A program made the position numbers and the translations under genes. A stretch of DNA of 64,000 bases from Craspedostauros australis (taxonomy: Eukaryota; Bacillariophyta; Bacillariophyceae; Mastogloiales; Achnanthaceae), in contig JAMXDE010000023.1 in NCBI GenBank assembly GCA_026770025.1, positions 434,001-498,000 on the forward strand, read 5' to 3'. Below are positions 22,801 through 34,801 of this stretch, piece by piece. Below the pieces are notes generated by a model that worked only from the letters and a program-made list of their open reading frames with translations, had not been told where the DNA came from and searched no databases. Numbering within the stretch: the first letter of the stretch is position 1; the number at the start of each line of letters is the position of its first letter.

Positions 22801-25685
22801 GTGTGCGGGTAAATATCTGCGATGGGCCGGTTGTCCCCAGCCCGGAACGCGCTGCTGCCTATTTTGCTTTTGGTTGCGCCGCCGTGGGTGCTCGTCGAGA
22901 CACTCGCGCCGCTGCCACTCTCTTTGTAAAGACTGCTCGCGCCGCTGTTCCTTCTCTGGCTGGATGCTTGTTTTTCCGCTTGCGTAGTACCATCCGCGTA
23001 CGCCGACGACGCGCTTATCGCTGTGTCTGTCATGCGATTGGCTGGCCTGTCGCCATCTTCCTCGAACGTCATGCCTGATAATTCATGCACCTCATCCAAC
23101 CCTTCGCCTTCGATGCACTCGTACTCGGGACCCAGATCGTTTTCGTAATCCGGACCGAAGTCTCCATTCTTCATGTTTCCGGAATTTCCAGAAGCGCTGT
23201 GAAGTGCAACGTCATCGTCGTCATCGTCATTGTTGCGACCGCCGTTGTTGCGCTTGTTCTGCCTCCCGTTGTTCTTGCCACCCGAATTTTGATCCTGATT
23301 GAGGAGACGATCCCGAATTGCCGGCGGGAACAAGGATGAGACGATGGCTCGGTTCTGGATCGCAGTTTTGAGAACCAGCTTCTGACGGCGTTCGACAATG
23401 CAATCGTACACCAAGAACACGACGATCGCAAATACAAAGACGCAGGCGCACGCCAAAGTGTAGTAGATCGGCGCGTTGGTGATGTAGAATTCTTTGGTTT
23501 CCTTCGAGGGGTAGACGGAGATGGTGTATGGACAAAACTCCTTGTTCAGGATGACGCCGTTGCGGGTGCTCTTGACCGCAATGGATTTCCGCATGTCGGC
23601 GAAGTCGTTGTCGTGGCGGTCACCTTCGCCCAGGAATATTGAGTCGGCACCAGTCACTTTGTAGGTGTACTGCTGGCCACATGCATTTTGAATGATCACC
23701 ACGAGTCCCTTCGCATCCGAGGAAAGGACGTTGTCCAGAAAGGATGTCCAAAACATGACCACCACGATGACGCCAACGATTTTGTTGTCAGCAGCTGTGG
23801 GCGGGGCCAAGGCATTCTCGAAGACAGGGAATGTGATGATGCTGTACGGATCTCCCGCGTGGACGCCGGCTTCTTTCTTCCACGCTTTGGCCAGCGTTGC
23901 TGCAAACGGGTTTCCTTGATTCGATACCCCAAGGTCCGTGACCCTGCTCAGAGTGGCCTGCTTCGAGTCGGTTGTCGCAATGATCGAGTCGTTGAAAGCG
24001 TCGTATTCGAACAAGTCGAAGTTGATGAAGTCTCGGATGACCTTGGAATGCTGCCAGCCCGGGAAGTAGTACGGAACTTCGTGCTTGAACTGCACTTGCG
24101 GCACAGTGAGGTTCGTACCGTCTGGAAAGTAGAAGGTTGGCACCTGGAAGATCTGCCGCGAAAATCCAGCCGAGAAATCGGGGATGTTGCCCATAATCTG
24201 TTCTGGCGTCGCGGGCCTTTCGTATAGGTAATCTGGATATCTTGGGATGGGCACATCTTCTGCGTCTTGCGTCTGCTGTTGTTGCTGCATGGAACGAGAA
24301 TCGGGGGCCATTTCGTGCCACTGCTTCAGTTTGTGATCTGGGCTGTGGGGAGTTTTCGCAGCGTGTTGCTGCTTTGCTTCCCTTGGGCCTTCGCCTCGGC
24401 TCTTCTGTCCCAACCTCATTCGCCTCGATCGGACGTTGCGACCTCGATTCGAGTGGGTTTCGTCGTTGTCATTGGTTGCGGCTGTCTCCGCATTCGATCC
24501 GTAGAGTTCTTCGATTTGCTGTTCGTAGGCGAGACTTTCGGTAATCCAATCGTTGCCATGCGCCAAGCTGTATTCCTCCCACGCTCTTCGGTTTGCGACC
24601 GTGACGAGCGGCAGAATACCAAGATACAACGCCTGTCCCAAATCGCGTGTCGCCTGTGCTCGAGCAGCAAAGTCTGGAACCGTCACCTGGAAGAATGAAT
24701 AAAGCGGAGCGGAGTGTGGAATACAATTAAGCATGGCATTAGTATGATAGATGGTGTCACCCCACATCACGTCATGTCACGTCACGGAGGAGTTGCGGGG
24801 TTAGAGAGAGAAAGAGAGATAGGTGGTTGAGATGGTATTGATATTGAATTGGACAACGACATCACATGCACAGACAATTGCATAGTATGCACCTTCCACC
24901 TGCGTGCATCATCCTTGGATACTGCTGTACTTGGAAACGACGCTTCGGCATCATCGCTGGACCTGCCTTTTCCGACGATACGGCAGATAGACATGATGAT
25001 GCAAGCACACATATAAAGTACCATAGACACTCGATAACCGACGATGGCACACATGACAAAGCACCATCTGCAGAGCAACGAACAGAAGCGGACTTACGAA
25101 CGGCCAATCGCCTTCGTGGTACGGCAGCGATGCGTTGGCGGGCATTGTCTCCTTGCGAGTGGACGCGTAACTCGAAGCCGACACGGCCAGCGACTCCAGC
25201 GCATCCAATTTGAGATTGACGTTGCCGTTGAATGCTTCGAGGATCTGATGCGCGTGCGTGTTGTATTGGCGCTTGAAGTCGTCCTTCTCGCTGCCGCTGG
25301 CCACGAGGAAGACGATGACGCTGACCAGGGTGCCCGCGATGACGAGCACAGACATGACGACGATGCGCAGACACGAGACGGCCCTTGTCTCGATCTCGGC
25401 CAGTGGCTCGATGTCGCCGCTCAAGCGCTTCGAGTCGCTGTAGCCGAGACCCGATTGCGAGGCGCGCAAGTCGTCCATCGAGAAGTCCTCGGAATCTTCG
25501 ACCGTCGAAAGGAACAGCGCGCTGCCATGGCTCGCGTTGCTGCTGCGATTGTGGTTGGTGGAGGTCGTGCCGCTGCTGCTGCGGTGGGTGCCTCTTTGGC
25601 TGGGACTTGGGGTCGGCTCTCCCGTTCCTCCTTCTGCTCTCGCGGTCATTGCGTCTCCCGCCGATGTTGGCGCTGCTGGAGCCAT
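19871..25685 (-). CDS. Receptor-type nucleotide cyclase / phosphodiesterase, complete
   Basis: Four exons on the minus strand: 25685-25098, 24686-22662, 22405-21058 and 20835-19871. All introns are GT-AG and phases agree, giving 1,641 residues. Order of parts: Ser/Thr-rich cytoplasmic N-terminus; membrane helix 1 (VVMSVLVIAGTLVSVIVFL); an extracytoplasmic sensor region of about 400 residues; membrane helix 2 (YYTLACACVFVFAIVVFLVY); then SSLFPPAIRDR. The class III cyclase domain follows (FADIAGFTRWSS, KIE-TIGDCYVAV, FGDTVNTASRMES), with all catalytic residues present. Glu in KIE favours GTP and Gln is at the second specificity site. Last is a PDE domain with HCFEH, HDVDHTG and ATDIFD, so all metal ligands are kept. 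HC replaces the usual HN, and Glu replaces the selectivity glutamine. The start at 25685 is preferred because the open frame upstream is GA-repeat leader. Probably a membrane receptor that makes and degrades a cyclic nucleotide. Confidence 0.92.
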
Positions 25686-28670
25686 GATGATGATGATGAT
25701 CTGATCTATCTGGTCTATCTGGTCTGTCTGTTGTCGCGGAATTGATGCCACCTCTCTCTCTCTCTCTCTCTCTCTCTCGAGATGTTGAGATGTTGGGTTG
25801 AATTCAGTCCGATTCAGTTGTGTCGAGGAACTTTGTGCGAGACTGTGATGATGCACTTCAAGCCAGGCAGCGCAGATGGATGAATGAGAGATGATCGTCT
25901 CTCTCTTGGTTGCAGAGAACGATGTGACAACTTCACGTTGCTTTTCCCTCAGTGCCTCTCTGTTGCCTTCGCCTTGTGGGTGGAGACGGTGGTGCTGTTT
26001 CTTGGTCGTTTGTGCCTGAGCCTCTGTGTCGGTCGTTGTTGAGCTGGAAGGAGACAGCAATCAACACGTCAACCCACGCATAAATACTGTTGCGCTGCCT
26101 CTTCCGTGGTCGCTCCCGAATTGGCGCACCTTCGCGACACTTGCGACGGTAAATGGTGGAAAACGCCATTCTAACGGAACCTGTTGGGCGCATTGCCTTC
26201 CCATTCAGTGAATGCTTCTCATGACTGATCCCGTTTCAGACAGCCAACATGGAAACGTGCTCGCAAGTCCCATCCACATCGCTAATTAACAAAAACGTGG
26301 TGATACGAGCTGATACTCTGTTGGGAATAATGCCTCCCGATGAATCACGGAACAAGGCGAACGTCTGTCATACAAAAGGCTACACAACAGGGTTAGCATT
26401 CAACAAAACACAAAACGTTGCGTTCAGCGAGATGCACCACAAAGGTACAAGTATTGTGGGTGCCAAGCCAAACTCAAAATCGCGGTGATCCGTATTCACC
26501 ACTGTTTGGAAACTCGTGATCACCCCCACGATCCAATCGGATCCACATGGCGTTGGGATGCTCTGACACGTATAATCCGAGCTACGAGAAAAAAGATGCA
26601 GCTCGGGTCGAGCGTTGTCTCCTGATGTAAGCGCAATTCATGGGCGCGCAAGTTTGCAGTATGTGACTTGTGATGTGCCGTCTCTCGTTGCTGGCCCACC
26701 ATCGATGGATCAGAGTGAGCGCTGGAGAAGAACTCCACTTGAGGAAACGAAAACGGATGCAAAGATTGGACACACTGCCTAAGCTCTGGGGGCAGGGACA
26801 AGCATGGGCAGCATCATTGGAATTAAAATTATACTTGCAGAGGATGGTCTAACATCCATACTCGTGGCTCGTACTCGTCGACACCTCGTCCGTTGTCTGC
26901 GACGTCCCCTGGCCTGTCCAGAGCTGCGCACCAGAGACGAAGTCCGAGAGAGAGAAGGAGATTGTCAATAGGCCACCAGTACGACCATGGTACGTGTTCT
27001 TCCCCCTGGTCGTAGTAGTACAGGCAACTCTCTCTGCGTCAGAAGCGGAATCACGGAAGATGAAAAAAGCTCGTCTGCTTGGTGCTGTGGGAAGCTGAAT
27101 GCGCCTTCGGATTTGGAACAACGGGGAACGACGCAAGAGAGGGAAAATCAAAGGGGATCCGCACGCTTCGAGCCACGAAGCTCCCTTTTTATTCCAAACT
27201 ACTCTACGAAAAATCTCGCCGGTCATTCCGAAGCGCTCACGGAACGAACAATCGCTCCACACATGGCGGAACTGGATCACCTCCTTGGGCGCAAGAGATA
27301 ACACGAGACAACACAAGGGGGGCAGTGGAAAATCGTAAAAGGAGCTCTATCCAAAACCGATTCGTAATTACTAGCAGAATTATTCATCTTTGTTCATCTT
27401 TACACTCTAATTCATCGTGATTTTGCCATTTTTCTGTTTCGGGATTGCTTTCTACAGCTTTTGTTTTGCTTTGTGTCTGACAGTCGCTGTCTGCGCCTTC
27501 CGTGTGGTTCTGGCCCTCGCAGGTTGGCAGACTCTGTCGTTGTCTTCGCCATTCTTCCAGAAGACTTTTGTGCCGTCCGTCAGGCTGCGCTGGTTTGTGG
27601 TGGCGTTCATTTTTTGTCCATCTTTCCTGTCGGTTGGCTGGGTCTACGCCTTCAGGCAGACAAAATCAATGCCGTCGACTTTCAATCGGTCGCCGCATTT
27701 CGGGTTTGATGATGGCAAGCCAAATCGATCTTCGCTTTGATCGCGTCCCATCGTCATCTCTCTCTTCTTCTGTGTATGTAGCACCCTTCTTCGTTCTTGC
27801 ATTGCTGTGATGCTCGCCCATTTTGGTTTCCTTCATTCATCATCCTGCTCCTCTTCGGTTGCCTTCCATCGATTCACACCATCACCCCCTCAGCCTGTCG
27901 ATCAGCAGTTCTGTGAGCCGTCTTCGTTCGTCTCTGTATCCTTCACAGGCATCATAGGTGCGATCTGGTTCCCACACATGCACCCCCATGACAATGTAGT
28001 CACCCTTGTGCTAGTCATCTCGTCACTGTTCCTGCCTCTCCCCTTTTGCTCTGTGTGCGGCTGTCGAGCACAGCGTGCCATCTGCATGCATCATTCGTTT
28101 CTCCTCGCGGTATACGACTACTTGTATCCTCGGTTGCAGCCATTTCTCACAGCAACTCTACTATAGTGTGTACAACGATTCCTACACGAAGATAGCTTCA
28201 CCAGTCCCATGCACTTCGCTTGCACGCTCCCTTTCTTGGATCCGTTGCACTGGTCTGGTCCAAAGCAACACTTGTCAAGCAGCCAGATTGGCTTCCTCCT
28301 TGGTGCCTCTGTATTCCTGGGTCCGCACGATGCGAAATCACGCCTCCAGTATAGTAGCAGTGGCTCATTCAGCACATGCAGTCTCACAGAATCTCGGCAT
28401 CATTTCTAGAGACATCGTTGGCAACTACGACTGTGTGGACACAATGCGCCATGCACATACACTCCTCTGCAACGCTGTGTTGGTCCACAGCAACATGTAT
28501 GCTCATCGCCCAAGCATGCCATCACATTGTTGCGTCGTATCAGTTTTGGAGTCACCATTCCAGTGCCTCCATGCATCTCCACGTGCTATCCAAAAGGCAA
28601 GACACACCACTACAGCACCAAGGGCTGTGAATTAAACCTGTACTCTATGAACCAATGTGTTATCTACGCA
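25686..28670. other. Long gene-poor region
   Basis: Nearly 3 kb without a supportable gene. It includes the leader of the cyclase gene, and no open frame in it carries a recognisable motif. The pyrimidine-rich stretch 27400-28050 gives open hydrophobic frames that look compositional. Confidence 0.6.
25751..25778. repeat. (CT)n / (GA)n microsatellite
   Basis: Dinucleotide run of about 14 CT units in the 5' leader of the minus-strand cyclase/phosphodiesterase gene, about 65 bp upstream of its start codon. Confidence 0.95.
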
Positions 28671-29919
28671 TTAGCTGTTCTGCTCTGGATCTTCCACGAG
28701 CGAGGCAACCCAGGTTCTCACCTCCATTATGTTTGCCATTGTCTGGTGAATGTCGAACAAGGGGTTTGTGTGCTGCAACTCCAGTTGTGTTATTGCAGCT
28801 ACCGAATACATTGCAAGCTGATGCCGCTCGTGAGCATGGCGCCACTTGTTGTCAAGACACCCCCAATTTTTGAACCTCTTGTGGACGGTCTCATGGCGGG
28901 CACGGACAACTCCATTGAAACGAGTGCGCTCCAAACAACATGCTGCCTCGCCTCTGTACCCTTTGTCTGTGACGACCTGCTCACCAGGATCCAGTTGCTG
29001 TCTGAGGCATTCACGGAAGATGGTGATGTCTGGGTATTCACCACAAACATAGGGTCCCCGCACCCACACAAGATGTCCGGTCTCAATACACACACCAGTT
29101 TCGTATCGAAGCCCAGCATGTCTGAATTTGTGAGAGTACCAGAGCTTGTTGAATGGTTTTGGTTCAACGATGCGGAAATCCGTTCCATCAACAGACATGA
29201 GCTGCTTTGCATGAGGCTTGGCATTTATTTTTCGATCATTTAGGAGTATCTGCAAGTGCAGGGAACAGGGTTGGAAGAAAGCATCGGAGAGTTGACAACG
29301 ATGGTGAGTAAGGATGAGGTGTGGAGCAAATTGCAGCAGTCATCAAGGCACATGCATGCCACGGTTGACTTACAATTTTTGTGCTCAACCTGCCCATCCC
29401 TTCCAGCATGATCCATGTCCATTTCATCAACGTTTTCCGATCACGGTTGAGTCTCACAGCTAGTGCATCCCATGAGGAGTATTGTTTGAGGAAGGCCATG
29501 GCCGAGAGCATGTGTTCCATGCATGCGTTGCTTGGGATAAGGTCATGGTGGACCAGGCCCTCCCACGCCTTTGCTGCCACCGTTGCATTCGTTCCAAATG
29601 ATGTTTGGAAGGTTCTGTGCATCCAGGGAGGGGGAGGATTGCACTGATCAATTGTCACAGGCCGTCCAAGGAGGTGCATGCCCTCATGGGCGACATTGGA
29701 TGTAGTGGCGGCTTCTTGCATTGATATTTGTGTGGTTGCATTTGGTGAATGGTGCTGGTGTTGCCTGGTGAGTGGAGTTGTTGTTGGAGATGGCAACAAA
29801 TGTGTATGGCGTTCGATGCGTGGGGTGCTGTGTTTGATTTTGTTGTGTTCTCCAACTCGCATCTTCCATCGACGCCCTTTCTCGGTGGATCCTGAAGTGC
29901 ACATCGCGATGTGTTCCAT
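28671..29919 (-). CDS. PIF/Harbinger-type DDE transposase (HARBI1-like), two exons
   Basis: Exons 29919-29374 and 29249-28671 with a 124-bp GT-AG intron, phase 0, give 374 residues. The N-terminal half has a probable helix-turn-helix region (WDALAVRLNRDRKTLMKW). The second exon carries the catalytic core of the DDE_Tnp_4 family: first Asp in MSVDGTDFRI, second Asp in VVTDKGYRGEA, and a candidate third acidic residue in RARHETVHKRF. WYSHKFRHAGLRYE and GPYVCGEYPDITIFR also fit. The frame is uninterrupted, so the gene may be a young element or a domesticated copy. Terminal inverted repeats and target-site duplications were not found by eye. The start is the first ATG of the frame; a later one (29721, MQEAATT) is possible. 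Confidence 0.82.
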
Positions 29920-31000
29920 GATCTTGTCTTGGCACAGCAAAACGTTGACACTGTCACAGGGTGAGGCAAACTCGTGGGGATGACATCACACACACCCTCT
30001 CCGCGCGTTGTTTGCTGCAAAAAGTGGAGGCGATGGCAAGGATCATGATTTCATATAATGGGCTTCTCGGCCAATCAGATCGATTCGTTTAGGGCTCAAG
30101 ATACGTCTGAGCTCCTCAATGAATTGCAGGTCAACGTCTGCATAACGGCATTCCATGATTTACAGAATCTTGCGCTTGGTTGTGAACGTGTCTTGGACGC
30201 AGTTCACAATATCATGACAAGTTCGATACACAATTCGTTTTGTCAATGGTGTCACAGGATTCAATTCCGTGAAGTCTGGTTTGTAAAAGATCCACAGGAA
30301 TCGTGGCTTGCGATTTGGGGTGTACCAGGATGACCAGTTATGTATTGATGACCTGTATTGTCAGGACCAGTGTATGCAAGATCCGGTTTTGCTGGTTCGG
30401 ATTGGCCCTATTGACGGTCACAAGTGCTGCCACGTCGGTGGCACTTCGCGAACAATGGAACGTTTCTGCGCGTTCACAACCACATGAAGGCGCATTCTCC
30501 CCCTGTATTTGTTGGTCATTGTCACGGCTATGCGGTTTGGGAAGCAGTGTTCACGATTATATTCGCTTGTTCCCAAGCCATCTCTAAGTGTTTTTGAAGG
30601 AGCGACACATGCCCAAGCTACAGTACCCGTACGCACAAGATGGGAATGGGGGCATTCCAGGCATGAAACATACTTGCACATACGGCTGAATGGATGGTGG
30701 CATTTGCAACAAACGCAGGGATTCTACGATTATGTACTCACGTTTGGGTGCTGTTCTTTGTCATCCAAGATCTGTGATAAAAGCGGTCTTTCACACTGCA
30801 GAAAAGCATGTCTGGCTCCTTCAATGATAGATCCTCCCACTTGTGTCACCTATGGGATTCCTAGTCCTTCCTGTACAGAAAGGATTCATCCAAGAGAGCA
30901 GGGGGCACATGATGGCAGCACCAAGATTTATCGTTTGACAATCAGTACATCACATCCATGCTTTGCATGGGTACAAGATAGTTGCAAATCGGTTCTCCTC
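29920..31000. other. Non-genic, possible degenerate element remnant
   Basis: No intact gene. One plus-strand frame (about 30300-30850) reads for long stretches with a single stop near 30485 and contains CxxC-like and His-rich pieces. It could be a decayed transposon gene, but no family is recognised. Confidence 0.4.
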
Positions 31001-31230
31001 TGACAGATAGTACCGCCTCTCCCTCTACCTTGCATTCGCAAAATGCCATCTGCGCCTTTTGGGAGAAACAGAATTATGCGCGAGTATGACCCAAGAGTCC
31101 AAATCCTGCTTTGTTTGAGCACTTTGGAAGCATAGATGCATCTTTTCGCATTTACCATGCCGATAGAGGGCGATAAATGCATTTGTGTAGATCAAAGCCC
31201 CAATAGAGGCACTAGCTATCGCTTGGCACA
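31001..31230. repeat. 230-bp direct repeat, copy 1
   Basis: About 96% identical to 34077-34306 in the same orientation. It begins TGACAGATAGTA and ends GCTTGGCACA, that is TG...CA as in LTRs. Together with the second copy it encloses a 2.85-kb non-coding block with two minisatellites. Confidence 0.93.
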
Positions 31231-31620
31231 AATCAATGTGACAATGAAAGTAGCGTACGTGTGAGCGTATCTACAAACACTCTATTGGCGGCGGAAAATT
31301 ATCGCAAACCGCATTGAGTGATACAAAGGTATTATGAACATACTACACAGAGTGCAATACATCACTTTGCAATCATGCTAGAGTACTCTGAGTACATGTT
31401 ATGGCATGTCCTGGAATGATGTATGTATGGATTGGTGAAAGGTAGTATTAGTACGAATGAAGAAAAGCGTATTTCGCAACAATGTACTCTCTACCAAACT
31501 CAGTATCGTTTTGTTGCTCTCTTTCGCATCGATTGATATACATACAGTCTGTGTCAGTGAATGATTGTCCACACAATCAAAAGAGCACGTTGCAAACAAA
31601 AGAATGTGTCATGGTCAACC
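31231..31620. other. Spacer before the 126-bp array
   Basis: AT-richer than its surroundings. No gene, primer-binding site or other element recognised. Confidence 0.55.
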
Positions 31621-32376
31621 ATCCACAACAAGAATTTTTCCACCACAGATGGGATTGTTCGCAAACTTTACTGTTCACAAACCAGGCATTGTGAGCTTGT
31701 GTATGTATGCAAAAACAAAGTTTGGACTGTTCCACAAAGAACAACAATCCACGACAAGAATTTTTCCACCACAGATGGGATTGTTCGCAAACTTTACTGT
31801 TCCCAAACCAGGCATTGTGAGTTTGCGTATGTATGCAAAAACAAAGTTTGGACTGTTCCGCAAAGAACAACAATCCACGACAAGAATTTTTCCACCACAG
31901 ATGGGATTGTTTGCAAACTTTACTGTTCACAAACCAGGCATTGTGAGTTTGCGTATGTATGCAAAAACAAAGTTTGGACTGTTCCGCAAAGAACAACAAT
32001 CCACGACAAGAATTTTTCCACCACAGATGGGATTGTTCGCAAACTTTACTGTTCACAAACCAGGCATTGTGAGTTTGCGTATGTATGCAAAAACAAAGTT
32101 TGGACTGTTCCGCAAAGAACAACAATCCACGACAAGAATTTTTCCACCACAGATGGGATTGTTTGCAAACTTTACTGTTCACAAACCAGGCATTGTGAGT
32201 TTGCGTATGTATGCAAAAACAAAGTTTGGACTGTTCCGCAAAGAACAACAATCCACGACAAGAATTTTTCCACCACAGATGGGATTGTTCGCAAACTTTA
32301 CTGTTCACAAACCAGGCATTGTGAGTTTGCGTATGTATGCGAAAACAAAGTTCGGATTGTTCCGCGAATAATGACG
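31621..32376. repeat. 126-bp minisatellite, six copies
   Basis: Six head-to-tail copies with phase markers (ATCCAC at 31621, 31747, 31873, 31999, 32125, 32251). Copies 3 and 5 carry ATTGTTTGC where 1, 2, 4 and 6 carry ATTGTTCGC, so the later copies look amplified as 252-bp dimers. The unit is 42 codons long and free of stops in several frames of both strands, which creates large open frames that I do not regard as genes. Confidence 0.96.
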
Positions 32377-32895
32377 ATTGCGTACAAAAAGGCATAAACT
32401 TTGTAACCTCGTGATTGTGTGTTTATGGCTGTTTACTCCAGATTGTTTGTCTGTCTGTGTGTCTGTGCTGAACTGCCAGCGTCTGTCAGTTGAGGACACA
32501 GTCGGCCCACCCAACCTCCGAAGTTGACACCAACCAAGACAAAAGGGTAGGGATGAACAGGGCTGAGATGTTGCAGGACCTCGGGGTTTGCTCGTTTAGC
32601 ACAGGATCATCATCCAAGAAAGACCGATTTCGAGCTACAACCATGGCTGCAGAGATGGTTTCTTGTTCTGTGGCTGTTTATGCATATGGCTGTCTGTGTT
32701 TGTGTATGTTTGCTTGTGACTACCAAACAATCCACATTTTACTATATTTGTGTCTGTTTGTGTTCTTATACAGCCATAGAGTGCAACAAAAGCCAAAAAG
32801 AGGCTTGTCACAATCTGTTGTGCATGGTCTGTTTGTGTATCCATTGATTTGCTTGTCTTTGGCTGTCAGTGTAGCTGCTAATTTTGGAATGGAGG
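32377..32895. other. Spacer between the two minisatellites
   Basis: TGTCTGT/TGTTTGTG-rich simple sequence with no convincing coding region. Confidence 0.55.
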
Positions 32896-33861
32896 AATAA
32901 AGTTACGCAAACATCGTATTTGACGGATAATAAAGTTATGCAAACATCGTAATTGACAGATAATAAAGTTACCCAAACATCGTAATTGGCGGATAATAAA
33001 GTTATGCAAACATCGTAATTGGCGGATAATAAAGTTATGCAAACATCGTAATTGACAGATAATAAAGTTACGCAAAGATGGTAATTGGCGGATAATAAAG
33101 TTACGCAAACATCGTAATTGACAGATAACAAAGTTACCCAAACATCGGAATTGGCGGATAATAAAGTTACGCAAACATCGTAATTGGCAGAGAATAAAGT
33201 TACGCAAACATGGTAATTGGCAGATAGTAAAGTTACACAAACATCGTAATTGACAGATAATAAAGTTACCCAAACATCGTAATTGGCGGATAATAAAGTT
33301 ACACAAAGATGGTAATTGGCGAATAATAAAGTTATGCAAAGATGGTAATTGGCGAATAATAAAGTTATGCAAAGATGGTAATTGGCGGATAGTAAAGTTA
33401 CACAAACATCGTAATTGGCAGATAATAAAGTTATGCAAAGATGGTAATTGGCAGATAATAAAGTTACCCAAACATCGTAATTGGCGGATAATAAAGTTAC
33501 ACAAAGATGGTAATTGGCGGATAGTAAAGTTACACAAACATCGTAATTGGCGAATAATAAAGTTATGCAAAGATGGTAATTGGCAGATAATAAAGTTACA
33601 CAAAGATGGTAATTGGCGGATAGTAAAGTTACACAAACATCGTAATTGGCGAATAATAAAGTTATGCAAACATCGTAATTGGCAGATAATAAAGTTATGC
33701 AAAGATGGTAATTAGCGGATAGAAAAGTTACGCAAAGATGGTATTTGGCGAATAATAAAGTTATGCAAAGATGGTAATTGGCAGATAATGAAGTTACGCA
33801 AACATCGTAATTGGCGGATAATAAAGTTATGCAAACATCGTAATTGGCGGAAAATAAAGTT
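32896..33861. repeat. 33-bp minisatellite, about 29 copies
   Basis: Tandem array of a 33-bp unit of the type AATAAAGTTAYRCAAASAT followed by SGTAATTGRCRGAT. Two main sub-variants alternate irregularly: CAAACATCGTAATTG and CAAAGATGGTAATTG. Because 33 is divisible by three, the minus strand stays open with an 11-residue period, without an ATG start. The array is AT-rich. Confidence 0.96.
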
Positions 33862-34076
33862 GGTGTAAAATTAATCGTTGTTGCAGAATAAAGTTACGTA
33901 AAGTTAATCGTTTTCGCTGAGTAAACCTGCGTTAACACAGTTATTATAATCATTGCAGAACAGAGTATACTTTATCACATGGTGGAGCTCAGTGTAGAGT
34001 ATTGTTTACTCTTTGTCAATGATCAATACATCATGAACGTGCTTTCAACATAGACAGCAGATGACCGGTTCCACTC

Positions 34077-34306
34077 TGACAGATAGTACTGCCTCTCCCT
34101 CTACCTTGTGTTTGCAAAATGCCATCTGCGCCTTTTGGGAGAAACAGAATTATGCGCGAGTATGACCCAAGAGTCCAAATCCTGCTTTGTTTGAGCACTT
34201 TGGAAGCATAGATGCCTCTTTTCGCATTTACCATGCCGATAGAGGGCGATAAATGCATTTGTGTACATCAAAGCCCCAATAGAGGCACTAGCTACCGCTT
34301 GGCACA
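34077..34306. repeat. 230-bp direct repeat, copy 2
   Basis: Second copy of 31001-31230, same orientation and length. Differences are confined to about ten positions. Flanking bases do not show a target-site duplication with copy 1. Confidence 0.93.
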
Positions 34307-34801
34307 ATTGCACAATCCCATACATACTCCGCAATGCCGTTTTTGGTTGGTTGTTTGCTTGTTTGTTTGCTTGTTTGTTTGCTTGTTTGTTTGGCATACT
34401 CCCTTCATCGCTGTTGGACGATACATGCGCTGTCATGTAGTCCAGGTCGCGGACAATTGTGATGTTGCTCCTCCCTGGACGGGACTATTTCTCCCGTCCT
34501 GGAACCAACGAGCATCACGTTACACCAGTACGACTGGTATGTTGCGATTCTTCTATCTACAGATAACAGTGGATTCATCGTTGTTGAGAAGGTCGAGAGG
34601 GCGATGTAGGCCTGCCCTCCATGGCAGTAGGGATGGGATGTGATGGTGTTGGAACACTGCTATTTGGCTTTTGTATGGTTGGCTCTGTCTCGGTTCGCGC
34701 CAATGCCACCCCTCAAGCACGGAGATGTAGAGGTTTGGGGTTGTTTGGGCATTGCAAATTGGGCAGTCTTCCATCACAAAAACAATCTTGCAGCATTCAT
34801 C
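34307..34801. other. Leader region of the following gene, with TTTGCTTG repeat and a hairpin
   Basis: Contains a 12-bp tandem repeat GTTTGTTTGCTT (34351-34394) and a near-perfect inverted repeat CCTGGACGGGA...TCCCGTCCTGG at about 34476-34504. The frame upstream of the following gene is open, with ATGs such as 34703, so that gene might begin earlier. Confidence 0.6.

Noticed and set aside
25686..26060. In-frame N-terminal extension of the second cyclase (125 codons)
   Set aside because: It encodes ERERERE and IIII runs from GA and ATG microsatellites and looks like untranslated leader; the ATG at 25685 fits the paralogues.
27266..27283. CTGGATCACCTCCTT, identical to the 3' end of bacterial/plastid 16S rRNA
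   Set aside because: Only about 15 bases match and the upstream sequence does not resemble 16S rRNA, so a plastid insertion is not supported.
27417..27740. Small hydrophobic plus-strand frame of 107 codons
   Set aside because: Pyrimidine-rich DNA gives Phe/Leu/Ser-rich frames in all three phases here; no motif or homologue recognised.
31561..32397. Three ~270-codon frames over the 126-bp array, read as repeat proteins
   Set aside because: All come from a stop-free 126-bp satellite unit; they overlap each other on both strands and have no flanking coding sequence or motif.
32878..33702. 274-codon minus-strand frame with 11-residue period, resembling leucine-rich repeats
   Set aside because: Created by the 33-bp period of the minisatellite; begins without ATG and the period does not match any LRR class.
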